The position numbers and the translations under genes were made by a program. Below are positions 6,452 to 16,222 of a DNA stretch of 64,000 nucleotides, in pieces. Below the pieces are notes generated by a model. It worked only from the letters and a program-made list of their open reading frames with translations, did not search any database and was not told the DNA's origin. The DNA comes from Sinomonas gamaensis (GTDB taxonomy: Bacteria; Actinomycetota; Actinomycetes; Actinomycetales; Micrococcaceae). The stretch spans positions 1-64,000 of the forward strand of contig NZ_SSCL01000005.1 of the NCBI RefSeq assembly GCF_005876955.1. Direction: 5' to 3'. Every line of letters begins with the position of its first letter. Within the stretch, counting starts at the first letter, position 1.

Positions 6452-8326
6452 TCAGTCCCTCTGACGGAGCTGCCGCCGCCGGAGCTCGAGCTCCATGAGC
6501 TCCCGGTTCAGCCGGTGCCGTTCGTCCGCAGAGGCGTCCGGTTCGAGCCGCTGGAGCTGGCCCATGAGCTCGGCTTTCCGGGCCGTGATCTGCAGTTCGA
6601 ACAGGCCGGCGAGGATGTCCCGGCAGTACCGTTCGAGGGATTCGGGGGTCGCGGCAGGCAACGGTGTCACGGCGAGCTCGGCAAGCAGAGGGCGGAGCGG
6701 CTCCGGGGACTCGTCGCGGATCCGCTCCATCCAGCGTGCAAGTCCCTCACGCCCTGATTCGGGACGCCCTGCCGCTCCGAGAGCAGCGTGGACCGCCTGA
6801 TAGGCCGGCGCCGTGAAATGGGCCTGCCCCACGTGCAGCCACGCGTCGTCGTCCAAGAGGTCTGGGTGCTGGAGGACGACTTCGAGCGCTTGCCGCTCCA
6901 TCGTCGCCACAGGGTCGCGAGGATCGGGTCGTGCAGAGCGCTGGGGCGCAAAGCCTTCGACGGGGGCCGGGGTCGGTGCCGAGGCTGGCGCAGACGATGG
7001 CGCGCGGCGACTTGCGGCGCCCACGGCGCGGGAAACGTCGTCGGGCGCCATCCCGAGCCACTTCGCGAGCTCTCGCGTGTAGGCGGGACGGATGGCGTGA
7101 TCGCGGATCTGGGCGACGACTGGCGCCGCTTCCCGCAGCGCGGCGACCCGGCCCTCCACCGTGTTGAGGTCATGCTTGCGGAGTGAGGCCTGGATCGCGA
7201 ATTCGAACAGGGGCCGCCGCGAATCGATCAGCGCAACGACAGCCGCGTCGCCGCAGTGCTGGCGCAGCTCGCAGGGGTCCATCCCGCTGCGCTCCACCGC
7301 CACGAAGGTCTGTGCGACGAAGCGCTGGTCCTCCTCGAACGCCTTGAGCGCGGCCTTCTGCCCGGCCGCGTCGCCGTCGAACGTGAAGACGACCTCTCCC
7401 CCGGTCCCGTCATCCGACAGAAGGCGACGGGCGATCTTGATGTGCTCGCTCCCGAAGGCCGTGCCGCAGCTCGCAACTGCCGTATCGACCCCGGCGAGGT
7501 GACAGGCCATGACGTCTGTGTAGCCTTCGACGACGACGAGCTGGCGCTTCTTCGCGATGTTCCGCTTCGCGAGGTCGATCCCGTACAGGACCTGCGACTT
7601 CTTATAGAGCGCGGTCTCCGGCGTGTTGAGGTACTTGGGACCTTGATCGTCGTCGAACAGACGCCGCGCTCCGAAGCCGATGACATCCCCGGCGATGTCC
7701 TTGATGGGCCAGATCAGACGTCCACGGAAGCGATCGTAGAGCCCCCGATTGCCCTCGGAGAACATCCCGGTCAACTTCAGCTCGTCGTCCCGGAAGCCCT
7801 TGCCCCGCAAGTGCTTGAGGAGGCCGTCCCACCCCTGGGGCGCAAACCCGACGCCGAACTGCTCCGACACCGTGCGGTCGAATCCCCGGTCGAAGAGGAA
7901 CTGCCGTGCGCCGGCAGCAGGGGGGGTCAACAGCTGGTCGCGGAAGAACTCCGCGGCGATCTTGTGGGCATCGAGCAGGCGCTGACGCCGCCCGACTTCT
8001 TCGCGGCGCGGTCCTGCGCCTTCTTCGTAGTGGAGCTCGTAGCCGATCCGCGCTGCCAGCTTCTCGACGGTCTCCGCGAAGGCCGTATGGTCCAGCTTCA
8101 TGACGAAGCTGATCACGTCACCGCTCTCGCCGCAGCCGAAGCAGTGATAGGTGCCCACCTGCGGGCGCACATGGAACGAGGGAGAGCGCTCGTCGTGAAA
8201 TGGACAAAGACCTTTCCACGAACCGATCCCGGCACTCTTGAGGGTGACATACCCCTCGACGACTTCACGGATGTCGGTGCGCGCACGCACCTCGGCGATG
8301 TCTTCCGGTTTGATCAGGCCTGCCAC
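6452..8326 (-). CDS. dnaG: DNA primase DnaG
   Basis: The 624-residue enzyme synthesises RNA primers at the replication fork. The N-terminal CHC2 zinc finger is intact (C41, H44, C62, C65). The catalytic TOPRIM domain shows VVVEGYTDVMA and FDGDAAGQKA with the acidic metal ligands. A Pro/Ala-rich linker (ASAPTPAPVEGF) leads to the C-terminal DnaB-binding helical domain ending LELRRRQLRQRD. The start is GTG at 8326, beginning (M)AGLIKPEDIAEVR as in other actinobacteria. The dgt gene lies 13 bp upstream in the same orientation, so dusB-dgt-dnaG probably form one transcription unit. Confidence 0.97.
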   Translation of the reverse strand: MAGLIKPEDIAEVRARTDIREVVEGYVTLKSAGIGSWKGLCPFHDERSPSFHVRPQVGTYHCFGCGESGDVISFVMKLDHTAFAETVEKLAARIGYELHYEEGAGPRREEVGRRQRLLDAHKIAAEFFRDQLLTPPAAGARQFLFDRGFDRTVSEQFGVGFAPQGWDGLLKHLRGKGFRDDELKLTGMFSEGNRGLYDRFRGRLIWPIKDIAGDVIGFGARRLFDDDQGPKYLNTPETALYKKSQVLYGIDLAKRNIAKKRQLVVVEGYTDVMACHLAGVDTAVASCGTAFGSEHIKIARRLLSDDGTGGEVVFTFDGDAAGQKAALKAFEEDQRFVAQTFVAVERSGMDPCELRQHCGDAAVVALIDSRRPLFEFAIQASLRKHDLNTVEGRVAALREAAPVVAQIRDHAIRPAYTRELAKWLGMAPDDVSRAVGAASRRAPSSAPASAPTPAPVEGFAPQRSARPDPRDPVATMERQALEVVLQHPDLLDDDAWLHVGQAHFTAPAYQAVHAALGAAGRPESGREGLARWMERIRDESPEPLRPLLAELAVTPLPAATPESLERYCRDILAGLFELQITARKAELMGQLQRLEPDASADERHRLNRELMELELRRRQLRQRD

Positions 8327-8339
8327 GCCACCACCTTAG

Positions 8340-9641
8340 TCACCACAGACTGGGCAGGCTTCCGACGAGCCTCTCGTACCAGGCGAGAGCGGATGCGTCG
8401 GTCAGCGACGCGACTTGATCGACGACCACCCGGAGACGCGCCCCATCGTCGTCCGCGGCTCGCCAGTCGGCTGCGAACATCGGCTCCAGATGCCGGTCTC
8501 CGCTTGCACTGAGGGCAGAGACCAGGGAGTGGAGCACCTCGCGCTGCCGCTCATAGATGGGCTGGCGATGATCCGTGGTCATGACGAAGGTGGTCGCCAG
8601 CCCCTTCATGACGGCAATCTCCAACACCGTCTCCTGAGGCACGACGACCTCGCCCGCATAGCGTGTGAGGGCGGACTCCCCGTATGCGGCGCGGGTCAGT
8701 CCCAGCGCGCTGTCACAGAACCGGCCGATGAGCTGGCTGGTCATGTTCTTGAGCGCCGCCATCGACTTTCTCGAGCCGTCCGCCTCGAGTACCCAGACGG
8801 GCGTGGACTCGAGCCGCGCGAGGGCGGCATCGATCTCCGCCGGGTCGCTGTGGGGCAGGTACCACTGCTGGGTGTAGCCGATGACCCTCGCCCGATGGTC
8901 GGGGTTTGCCATCCACCTGAGCTGGAACTTGCCCGCCACGATGGCGTCTTCGACGTCGTGCACCGAGTAGGCGATGTCATCCGAGAGATCCATCACCTGG
9001 GCTTCGATGCAGCTCCGCCCCGGTGGAGCGCTTTGACGAATCCACTCGAAGATCGCCAGATCGTCCTCGTAGGCACCGAACTTGCTGGTGCGCTGACCGT
9101 GGACGAGCGGGGCATCCCTTGCGGTCCAAGGGTATTTGCAGGCCGCGTCGAGGCTTGCACGGGTCAGGTTGAGCCCGGCCGGCCGGCCTTCAGGGTCCAG
9201 CACCTTTGGTTCAAGGCGCGTGAGGAGCCGCAGAGTCTGGGCATTGCCCTCGAAGCCCCCGATCCGGTGTGCGATCTCGTTGAGCGCGCTCTCCCCGTTG
9301 TGGCCGAACGGGGGATGCCCGAGGTCGTGGCTCAGGCACGCGGCATCGACGACGTCCGGGTCGCAGCCGAGAACCCGGCCGAGCTCACGTCCCACCTGGG
9401 CAACCTCGAGCGAGTGTGTAAGACGCGTGCGGACGAAGTCGTCGGTGTCCGGTGCCACGACTTGGGTCTTGGCACCGAGCCGGCGCAGCGCCGACGAATG
9501 CAGCACGCGGGCGCGATCCCGTTCGAAGTCGCTCCGATAGCTCTTCTTCCTGGGTTCGGCCACCCAGCGCCGGCTGTCCTCTTCGGTGTAGGCGCCGAGG
9601 ACGTTGCGTCCGTCCTTGAGCGCCTCAGCCACCTGACACAT
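8340..9641 (-). CDS. dgt: deoxyguanosinetriphosphate triphosphohydrolase-like protein
   Basis: The 433-residue HD-domain enzyme is of the Dgt family, which hydrolyses dNTPs to deoxynucleosides and triphosphate. Metal ligands are visible at H76 (RTRLTHSLEV) and H105-D106 (CLSHDLGHPPFGHNGE), and the distal Asp lies near MDLSDDIAYSVHDVEDA. The N-terminal signature YRSDFERDRARVLHSSALRRL is typical. The start overlaps dusB by 17 bp. The position next to dnaG is conserved in actinobacteria and suits control of dNTP pools near replication. Substrate preference within the family cannot be read from sequence. Confidence 0.93.
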   Translation of the reverse strand: MCQVAEALKDGRNVLGAYTEEDSRRWVAEPRKKSYRSDFERDRARVLHSSALRRLGAKTQVVAPDTDDFVRTRLTHSLEVAQVGRELGRVLGCDPDVVDAACLSHDLGHPPFGHNGESALNEIAHRIGGFEGNAQTLRLLTRLEPKVLDPEGRPAGLNLTRASLDAACKYPWTARDAPLVHGQRTSKFGAYEDDLAIFEWIRQSAPPGRSCIEAQVMDLSDDIAYSVHDVEDAIVAGKFQLRWMANPDHRARVIGYTQQWYLPHSDPAEIDAALARLESTPVWVLEADGSRKSMAALKNMTSQLIGRFCDSALGLTRAAYGESALTRYAGEVVVPQETVLEIAVMKGLATTFVMTTDHRQPIYERQREVLHSLVSALSASGDRHLEPMFAADWRAADDDGARLRVVVDQVASLTDASALAWYERLVGSLPSLW

Positions 9642-10833
9642 CCAGCTCGGCGGCGGCGATGTCCTGCGTCTGCTCGTCGTTCATGCTCCGGCTCTCGAGC
9701 CATCGGTGCGGTAGCGCGGGCCGCTTGGGCGATCCCGCCCGGCCCCTCGGCCCTTCGGCGTCCGCCCCCGGGTAGGGAGCCGACGGGTCGACTTCGTCGA
9801 GCAGCTCGCGGAGACCCGCGAGCGACGAAACCTGGGCCAGCCGCGCACGCAGTTCGCCACCCACGGTGTACCCCTTGAAGTACCAGGCCACGTGCTTGCG
9901 GATATCCCGCAGGGCCTTGTCCTCGTCCTCGAAGTAGTCGACGAGAAGCTCTGCGTGCCGGTAGAACGCTGCGGCCACTTCGCCCAGATTGGGCTGGATC
10001 CGGTCTGCGCGCCCCTCGAAGGCCGCTTGGAGATCTCCGAAGAGCCATGGCCTGCCTTGGCATCCGCGACCCACCACGACGCCGTCCACGCCCGTGTGCC
10101 TCACCATCCGGATGGCGTCTTCCGCGCTCCAGATGTCTCCGTTGCCGAGGACTGGGATGTCCGGCAGAGCTTCGCGGAGCCGCGCGATCGCGTCCCAGTC
10201 GGCCGTCCCCGAATAGAACTGGGCGCAGGTGCGGCCATGGAGGGCAACCGCGGCCACCCCGGCATCCCGTGCGATCCGTCCGGCGTCCAGATAGGTCAGG
10301 TGATCCTCGTCGATGCCCTTGCGCATCTTGATCGTGAGCGGAACGCCGCCGCGCTCCGCCTCCCGCACCGCGGTCGTCACGATCGAGGTGAAGAGATCAG
10401 TCTTCCACGGCAGGGCCGAGCCCCCACCGCGCTTGGTCACCTTCGGAACGGGGCAGCCGAAGTTCAGATCGATGTGATCCGCCCTGTTCTCCTCGACGAT
10501 CATCCGCACCGCCTGGCCCACCGTCACGGGATCAACCCCGTAGAGCTGCACCGAACGGACCTTCTCGTCCTCGTCGTGGGCAATGATCCGCAGCGACTCC
10601 GGATGACGCTCGACCAGCGCCCTCGAGGTCACCATCTCCGCGACATACAGGCCGCCGCCGAATTCACGGCAGAGCCGACGGAAGGCCGTATTGGTGATGC
10701 CCGCCATCGGGGCGAGGACAACAGGGGTGGTGATCGTGTGGCGACCGAGCCTGAGCGGCGGCAGCTCGAGCCGGGCCGGCGCAGATCCAGCGGGGGCAGC
10801 GGCTTCGGAAGGAACGGTGGTCACGGCAGTCAC
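9625..10833 (-). CDS. dusB: tRNA-dihydrouridine synthase DusB
   Basis: The 402-residue FMN-dependent TIM-barrel enzyme reduces uridines in the tRNA D loop. Signatures include APMAGITNTAFRRLCREFGG, the catalytic Cys127 in LNFGCPVPKVTKRGGG, KMRKGID, ALHGRTCAQFYSG and VLGNGDIWSAEDA. The flavin phosphate site is GVVVGRGCQGRPWLFGDL. GTG at 10833 overlaps the stop of the unknown upstream gene in a GTGA arrangement, so the two are coupled. A C-terminal about 40-residue tail (PKRPALPHRWLESRSM) exceeds the E. coli protein and is common in actinobacterial homologues. Confidence 0.95.
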   Translation of the reverse strand: MTAVTTVPSEAAAPAGSAPARLELPPLRLGRHTITTPVVLAPMAGITNTAFRRLCREFGGGLYVAEMVTSRALVERHPESLRIIAHDEDEKVRSVQLYGVDPVTVGQAVRMIVEENRADHIDLNFGCPVPKVTKRGGGSALPWKTDLFTSIVTTAVREAERGGVPLTIKMRKGIDEDHLTYLDAGRIARDAGVAAVALHGRTCAQFYSGTADWDAIARLREALPDIPVLGNGDIWSAEDAIRMVRHTGVDGVVVGRGCQGRPWLFGDLQAAFEGRADRIQPNLGEVAAAFYRHAELLVDYFEDEDKALRDIRKHVAWYFKGYTVGGELRARLAQVSSLAGLRELLDEVDPSAPYPGADAEGPRGRAGSPKRPALPHRWLESRSMNDEQTQDIAAAELDVSGG

Positions 10834-11777
10834 CCATCCATTGTGTCAAACTCCCGCGGGCGCTCTGGGACGGCGGCGGGCGTTCCGATTGGGATCTCTG
10901 CCGTCACTGGCTTTCCGGGGGCCCACCAGAAGACTTCGCTGCTGAGCGGGGCCACCTCGTCCGCCCCCAGGATCGACGCGAGATCGCGGATCCGATCCAC
11001 GTCCTCCTGCGTGGTCTCTTCGGTCACGAGATGAAACCCGAGGAGCCGGTGCGCCGGAATGCAGAACAGGACGCCGAGCGGGCCGACCTCGAGCCCGAGA
11101 ACCTCCATGAGACGCTCCGGGTACGCGAGCCAGGCCGCTTGGCGCGGGTGCTCTGATTCGAGGACGACCATCGCCGCGCCGCTGGGTGCCGCGTAGACCG
11201 TCGGCGCACCGAGTCCAGCCTCGAAGAGGTTGGCCGCCCCCACCTCCCACGCCGCCTCGGGCCCCCCGGCCTTCGAGAGGTGGATGTCGGCGAGGAACGC
11301 GGACGTCTGGCGATGGCGGACCGCGAGGAGAAGAGGCAAGCCGCCGACCCGCCGACTGTAGCTGTAGTCCTCCTGCAGTTGCCCTTCCGGAATCCTGCCG
11401 GGGGCCGAGAATCTGGGGAAAAGCTCGGATCGGAGCTCCTCCCTCCCGAGATGAGGAGGTGCGGCAAGGGCTCCGCTGACGAGCTGGCCGACAATCTCGG
11501 CCACGACTGCCGGCCACTCCTCTTCGTCTACCTGCGCTGCCTCGCGGGCGATGGTGCTGAAGCCGAGCGTGGCTCCAGGCGACCGGAAGGGCCCGCCGGT
11601 GATCACGAGGTGACTTCCCCGGTCCCATGCCCTGTAGCCGAGACCTCGAATGGCCTCGGCACAATGCCGCCGCAGGACATCCGCATCGCCCCGCGAGAAG
11701 CCTGGAAGGAAGCGGTCCGGAGCCTCCGGATCCTGCTCCTGAACCCGAATCTTCCGCAGCCGTTCTGCTTTCCCCAT
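10830..11777 (-). CDS. conserved hypothetical protein coupled to dusB
   Basis: The 315-residue soluble protein has no obvious motif. Recognisable stretches are GFSRGDADVLRRHCAEAIR and YSYSRRVGGLPLLLAVRH, then VVLESEHPRQAAWLAYPERLM. ATG at 11777, preceded by AGGGGA, is preferred over longer in-frame starts up to 11930. Its stop overlaps the GTG of dusB by 4 bp. It leads the unknown-dusB-dgt-dnaG operon, which suggests a housekeeping role. The 133 bases upstream, shared with the divergent gene at 11911, show no clear operator. Confidence 0.7.
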   Translation of the reverse strand: MGKAERLRKIRVQEQDPEAPDRFLPGFSRGDADVLRRHCAEAIRGLGYRAWDRGSHLVITGGPFRSPGATLGFSTIAREAAQVDEEEWPAVVAEIVGQLVSGALAAPPHLGREELRSELFPRFSAPGRIPEGQLQEDYSYSRRVGGLPLLLAVRHRQTSAFLADIHLSKAGGPEAAWEVGAANLFEAGLGAPTVYAAPSGAAMVVLESEHPRQAAWLAYPERLMEVLGLEVGPLGVLFCIPAHRLLGFHLVTEETTQEDVDRIRDLASILGADEVAPLSSEVFWWAPGKPVTAEIPIGTPAAVPERPREFDTMDG

Positions 11778-11910
11778 GGTGTCCCCTGTCCCGTCTTCCT
11801 TCGATGTCGTCGACGCTATCGGCCGGGCGAACCCGGGAGGACGGGACAGGAGGCGTATGTGGATAACCTTCCCGAGGGAATAGTCCCGCCTCGCACCGGT
11901 TGGACTGGTC

Positions 11911-12558
11911 ATGACGACTCTTGGACTCATCGGCAGCGGTCACATCGGCTCCCAGCTTGCTCGGCTCGCGGTGCGGAACGGATACGAGGTGGTCCTCAGC
12001 AATTCGCGCGGACCCGAGACCCTCAAGGACCTCGTTGACGAACTCGGCCCCACGGCGCGGGCGGCCACAGCGCGGGAGGCAGCGGCCGCTGCCGATATCG
12101 CCGTCGTGGCGATCCCCCTCAAGAACATCGGACGGGTACCGGCCGAGGAGCTCGCCGGGAAGATCGTGATCGACACCAACAACTACTACCCTCGACGCGA
12201 CGGCGAGATCCCCGAGCTCGAGTCCGAGGAGACGACCACCGCCGAGCTGCTCCAAGCCCATCTGCCGGCCTCGCGCGTGGTGAAGGCCTTCAACCACCTC
12301 TACGCCCGGGATCTGACGGGAGATTCCCTGCCGGCCGGGTCGCCGGATCGGCGAGCCCTAGCGATCGCCGGCGACGACGCCGACGCCAAGTCCGAGGTTG
12401 CACGGCTCATCGACGCGTTCGGCTTCGACACCGTCGACGCCGGACCGCTGGCCGAAGGCTGGCGATTCCAGCGCGACGAACCGGCCTACATCCACCGACT
12501 CGACAGGGAGAGTCTGACCCGCGCCCTTGGCGAGGCGAAGCGCTACCGGGACATGTAG
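11911..12558 (+). CDS. NADPH-dependent F420 reductase-like oxidoreductase
   Basis: The 215-residue Rossmann protein starts with the dinucleotide-binding pattern TTLGLIGSGHIGSQLARLAV and has SNSRGPETL, typical of NADP(H)-specific members. VVAIPLKNI, IDTNNYYPRRDG and VVKAFNHLY match the F420-dependent NADP reductase/ProC-like family (F420_oxidored). True F420 use is not proven, since many actinobacterial members are NADPH oxidoreductases of unknown substrate. It is transcribed away from the dusB operon and ends inside a 16-bp tandem repeat that also forms the end of the convergent YibE/F gene. Confidence 0.8.
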   Translation: MTTLGLIGSGHIGSQLARLAVRNGYEVVLSNSRGPETLKDLVDELGPTARAATAREAAAAADIAVVAIPLKNIGRVPAEELAGKIVIDTNNYYPRRDGEIPELESEETTTAELLQAHLPASRVVKAFNHLYARDLTGDSLPAGSPDRRALAIAGDDADAKSEVARLIDAFGFDTVDAGPLAEGWRFQRDEPAYIHRLDRESLTRALGEAKRYRDM

Positions 12559-12590
12559 CTACTGCGATGTGTAGCTACCGCGACATGTAG
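12543..12590. repeat. three tandem 16-bp repeats spanning both convergent gene ends
   Basis: Three adjacent 16-mers are CTACCGGGACATGTAG (12543-12558), CTACTGCGATGTGTAG (12559-12574) and CTACCGCGACATGTAG (12575-12590). Each begins CTA and ends TAG, so each carries a stop codon on both strands. The plus-strand gene stops at the end of copy 1 and the minus-strand gene stops at the beginning of copy 3. Copies 1 and 3 differ at one base; copy 2 differs from copy 3 at three. Confidence 0.9.
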
Positions 12591-13828
12591 TCCATGTGGC
12601 TCGCAGACGCAGCGGCCGTCGCGCGCCGCCCCGCCCCCGTGGCCTTGACGACGGCGACCGCGACCGCCGTCGTCATCGGGATGGCGAGCACGAGCCCGAT
12701 GGAGCCGACGAGGGTCCGCACCACTTCCTCGGCGAGCTCGGAGCTCGTGAGCGCCTCGAGCAGCGGGCGGTCGTAGAGCATGACGAGGAGGAGCACCGGA
12801 AGGGCGGCCCCGGCGTAGGCGAAGGCGATCGTGTACACGGTGGAGGCGATGTGGTCCCGCCCGATGCGGAGGGCGGACGCGAACAGGGTCCGGGCGGGAG
12901 TGGCGGGAGCGAGTTCGTACAGCTCCCAGACCGCTGACGCCTGCGTGATGGTCACGTCGTTGAGGGCGCCGAGGCTGGCGATCACGAGGCCGCAGAGGAT
13001 GACGCCGGAGATCGAGAGCCTGCCGCCCAGATTCACCAGAGACGCCGCGTCGTGGGACCCCACCCCCGTGAGATTTCCGGCGTCCATGGCCCACGAGGCG
13101 AGGAGCGCGGTCACGGCAAGGCCGAAGACCGTTCCGAGGAGCGCCGTAGAGGTCCGCGCCGAGACGCCGTGCGCGAAATACAGGACCCCCATCATGATCA
13201 CGGTGGAACCGACGAGCGCGAGCAGGAGCGGCGGCTTCCCCTCGGCGAGGCCGGGCAGGATGAAGGCCGCGAGCACCGCGTAGGCGCCCACAAGGCCGAG
13301 CAGCGCCCGGAAACCGCGCCAGCGTGCGACGGCCACGACCACCACGGCGTAGAGACCGGCGAGCAAAAGGATCGGCACGGTGCGCACGAAGTCTACGAAG
13401 ACGTACGACGGCGCCGAACTCCCCGGGGGCTGCACCGCGGTGAGGTTGAGATACCTGATCCTGTCCCCCGCCTTGACTCCGTGCGACAGGATCACGTCCG
13501 GGTTCATCGCGACGAGCACCTGGCTTCCGCCGGCGTCCGGCTGGGCCACGGCCAGAGTGCACTGGGATGCGGGTTGCCCCTGGGTGCAGCCCGATTCCAC
13601 CACCGACTGCACCGTCCCCGTCTCCATCGTCACGCCCTGCGCGACAGAGTAGGGGTTGGCCAGCTTGAGGTCGCCGCGGTCCCCGCTCGGCCACAGGAGG
13701 ATCATCGCGACGAGCGTCACGAGCCCGAGCGGGACGAGGACGGCGGCGAGGATCCACGTGGCCCGTCGGCGCGCCGCGGCGGCGACGGGCGTGGGCGGAG
13801 CCTGCCCGTGCGCATGCCCGGCACCCAC
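12575..13828 (-). CDS. YibE/F-family membrane protein
   Basis: The 417-residue protein has an N-terminal span (WILAAVLVPLGLVTLVAMILL) and an extracytoplasmic domain of about 120 residues containing two Cys (ESGCTQGQPASQCTL). Seven or eight transmembrane segments then carry family hallmarks such as GASHDAASLVNLGGRL-like and LGALNDVTITQASAVWEL stretches. YibE/F proteins are predicted transporters or membrane channels of unknown substrate. The GTG start lies 3 bp after the GNAT gene, in one operon with glyS. Its end lies in the tandem repeat. Confidence 0.85.
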   Translation of the reverse strand: MGAGHAHGQAPPTPVAAAARRRATWILAAVLVPLGLVTLVAMILLWPSGDRGDLKLANPYSVAQGVTMETGTVQSVVESGCTQGQPASQCTLAVAQPDAGGSQVLVAMNPDVILSHGVKAGDRIRYLNLTAVQPPGSSAPSYVFVDFVRTVPILLLAGLYAVVVVAVARWRGFRALLGLVGAYAVLAAFILPGLAEGKPPLLLALVGSTVIMMGVLYFAHGVSARTSTALLGTVFGLAVTALLASWAMDAGNLTGVGSHDAASLVNLGGRLSISGVILCGLVIASLGALNDVTITQASAVWELYELAPATPARTLFASALRIGRDHIASTVYTIAFAYAGAALPVLLLVMLYDRPLLEALTSSELAEEVVRTLVGSIGLVLAIPMTTAVAVAVVKATGAGRRATAAASASHMDYMSR

Positions 13829-13831
13829 CCG

Positions 13832-14821
13832 TCAGTCTCCGAGGATGAGCGTGTCGGGCCCGAGCTGCTGCGCCGCCCCGGTTTCGAGAAGAGGATCGAC
13901 GGCGGCCCGGAGCGCCTCCATCGAATCGTCCACTTCCAGCACGACGGGATGCTGATAGGCGATGAGGGCCAGAAGCCCGCGCACGGCGTCTCGCGCGTCG
14001 TCGCCGTCGAGATCAGGATCGTGGCCCAGCAGAACCTCGGTGGGCTCGCCGTCGCCATCGGCCGCGGCAGCACCCGCAGCCGGCGAAGCGTAGCTCACGG
14101 CGAATGCCCGCAGCCGGCCCTTCTTGGCAGTGGCCACCCCGCTGCCGAAGGCGCTCGCCGCGGGCGCGCGCAGGACGACCGCACCGTGCGCCCCCGAAGC
14201 GTCGGAGAGGAACAGCTGCTGGGCCTTCCCCACGCTGAGCGACTCGGGCGGGTCCCAGGCATGCACAGAGGTGTAATAGCGGCCGACGGCGTCGCTCAGC
14301 TCGACCGAGCCTGTCGCCAGATCCTGGACGAGCTGAGAGCTCTGCTGCTCGGAGCCGTCGCCGAACACGGGGAGCTTGAGCGCGCCGGGGCGCACCACGA
14401 GGTGGCGCGAGCGCTGGAGCAGCCCGAAGCCCGAGGCACGGGCGAACCCCTCCCCCGAACTCCCCGCCACAGCCTTCGTCCGAAGCGCGCGTGCGCCGCC
14501 GGGAGCCGTCAGGGCCGCCTCGCGGAGCCGGCGCAGGAGCTCAGTGCCCACTCCCTGATGCCGGTGGTCTCGGGCGACCTCGACGTAGGCCCAGAGCCGC
14601 CGCGGGTGCAGCGCGCTGGCGTAGACGACTCCTGCGGCAACCGGGATCCCCTCGTCCACGGCGACCACACAGCGCCGCCACGTCCCGCCGTCGTCCGCCC
14701 CGCCATCAGGGGCGAGCTCGCCGCGGAACTGTTCCGCGGCGGGCCCTTCGGCGTCTCCCCAGACCTGCAGGAGCGTCTGGTCATCCCCGGTGCGCCAGGG
14801 GCGGTACGCAAGCTCGGCCAT
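13832..14821 (-). CDS. GNAT-family N-acetyltransferase, two-domain
   Basis: The 329-residue protein has an N-terminal GNAT domain with an acetyl-CoA pyrophosphate loop (VARDHRHQGVGTELLRRL, an R/Q-x-x-G-x-G/A type motif). A second, more divergent domain of similar size shows ALRTKAVAGSSGEGFARASGF at the boundary. Tandem GNAT folds occur in mycothiol synthase MshD and related proteins, but the similarity is too weak to claim that activity. It sits 15 bp after glyS and 3 bp before the YibE/F gene on the same strand. The acceptor substrate is unknown. Confidence 0.8.
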   Translation of the reverse strand: MAELAYRPWRTGDDQTLLQVWGDAEGPAAEQFRGELAPDGGADDGGTWRRCVVAVDEGIPVAAGVVYASALHPRRLWAYVEVARDHRHQGVGTELLRRLREAALTAPGGARALRTKAVAGSSGEGFARASGFGLLQRSRHLVVRPGALKLPVFGDGSEQQSSQLVQDLATGSVELSDAVGRYYTSVHAWDPPESLSVGKAQQLFLSDASGAHGAVVLRAPAASAFGSGVATAKKGRLRAFAVSYASPAAGAAAADGDGEPTEVLLGHDPDLDGDDARDAVRGLLALIAYQHPVVLEVDDSMEALRAAVDPLLETGAAQQLGPDTLILGD

Positions 14822-14836
14822 CCGGTGCGTCTCCGA

Positions 14837-16222
14837 TCAGTTCTTGGAGAGGCGCTCGAAGAGGTAGCCCTGAACCTTGTCGAGCGAGACGCGCTCCTGC
14901 GTCATCGTGTCGCGCTCGCGGATGGTCACGGCGTGATCCTCGAGGGTGTCGAAGTCGACGGTGATGCAGAACGGGGTGCCGATCTCGTCCTGGCGCCGGT
15001 ACCGGCGGCCGATGGCACCAGCATCGTCGAACTCGATGTTCCAGTGCTTGCGAAGCTCGGTGCCGAGATCGCGCGCCTTGGGCGACAGCGCCTCGTTGCG
15101 GCTGAGGGGCAGCACCGCGGCCTTGACGGGCGCAATCCGAGGGTCCAGGCGCAGGACGGTTCGCTTGTCGACTCCGCCCTTCGTGTTCGGCGCCTCGTCC
15201 TCGGAGTAGGCGTCCACGAGAAAGGCCATCATCGACCGCGTGAGGCCGAAGGACGGCTCGATCACGTACGGCACATAGCGCTCGTTGGTCGTCTGGTCGA
15301 AGTAGCTGAGCTCGTGGCCGGACGCCTTCGAGTGGCTGCTGAGGTCGAAGTCCGTGCGGTTGGCGACGCCCATGAGCTCGCCCCACTCGTTGCCCTGGAA
15401 TCCGAAACGGTACTCGAGATCGATCGTGCCGGCCGAGTAATGAGCCCGCTCGTCCTCCGGGACGTCGAACTTGCGCATGTTGTCCGGATTGATCCCGAGG
15501 TCCACGAACCAGTTCCAGCACTCATCCACCCAGTGCTTGAACCACTCATCGGCCTCGGCCGGGGCCGTGAAGAACTCGATCTCCATCTGCTCGAACTCGC
15601 GGGTGCGGAAGATGAAGTTGCCCGGCGTGATCTCGTTGCGGAAGGCCTTGCCGATCTGGCCGATGCCGAACGGGGGCTTCTTGCGGGACGTGGTGACCAC
15701 GTTGTTGAAGTTGACGAAGATGCCCTGCGCCGTCTCGGGACGCATGTAGTGGAGCCCTTCGGCATTGTCGACCGGCCCGAGGAACGTCTTCATGAGACCC
15801 GAGAACATCTGCGGCTCGGTCCACTTGCCCGTGACGCCGCAGTCGGGACACGTGATGGACTCCATGCCGTTCTCCGGCTCGCGGCCCTTCTTCGCCTCGT
15901 AGGCCTCGATGAGGTGATCCTGGCGATGGCGCTTGTGGCAGTTGAGGCACTCCACGAGCGGGTCGGTGAACGTCGCGACGTGACCGGACGCCTCCCACAC
16001 CTGCTTGGGCAGGATCACCGAGGAGTCGAGGCCCACCATGTCCTCACGAGAGCGGACGAACGTCTGCCACCACTGCTCCTTGATGTTCTCCTTCAGCTCG
16101 ACGCCGAGGGGCCCGTAATCCCACGCCGAACGGGAGCCTCCGTAGATCTCACCCGCCTGGAAGACGAATCCGCGGCGCTTTGCCAGGGAGACGATCGCGT
16201 CCAGTTGGGATTTGGGTGCCAA
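14837..16222 (-). CDS. glyS: glycyl-tRNA synthetase, alpha2 type
   Basis: The 461-residue class II synthetase charges tRNA-Gly. It opens with [27 protein letters not shown], followed by a zinc-ribbon-like insertion ([10 protein letters not shown], then [12 protein letters not shown]). Motif 2 is around [21 protein letters not shown], motif 3 is [10 protein letters not shown] and the C-terminal anticodon-binding domain is present. A TTG start at 16222 with GGAGG at the right distance is chosen. An ATG at 16226 is in a different frame. No T-box leader is visible in the 100 bases upstream, shared with the divergent S4 gene. Confidence 0.96.
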   Translation of the reverse strand: MAPKSQLDAIVSLAKRRGFVFQAGEIYGGSRSAWDYGPLGVELKENIKEQWWQTFVRSREDMVGLDSSVILPKQVWEASGHVATFTDPLVECLNCHKRHRQDHLIEAYEAKKGREPENGMESITCPDCGVTGKWTEPQMFSGLMKTFLGPVDNAEGLHYMRPETAQGIFVNFNNVVTTSRKKPPFGIGQIGKAFRNEITPGNFIFRTREFEQMEIEFFTAPAEADEWFKHWVDECWNWFVDLGINPDNMRKFDVPEDERAHYSAGTIDLEYRFGFQGNEWGELMGVANRTDFDLSSHSKASGHELSYFDQTTNERYVPYVIEPSFGLTRSMMAFLVDAYSEDEAPNTKGGVDKRTVLRLDPRIAPVKAAVLPLSRNEALSPKARDLGTELRKHWNIEFDDAGAIGRRYRRQDEIGTPFCITVDFDTLEDHAVTIRERDTMTQERVSLDKVQGYLFERLSKN

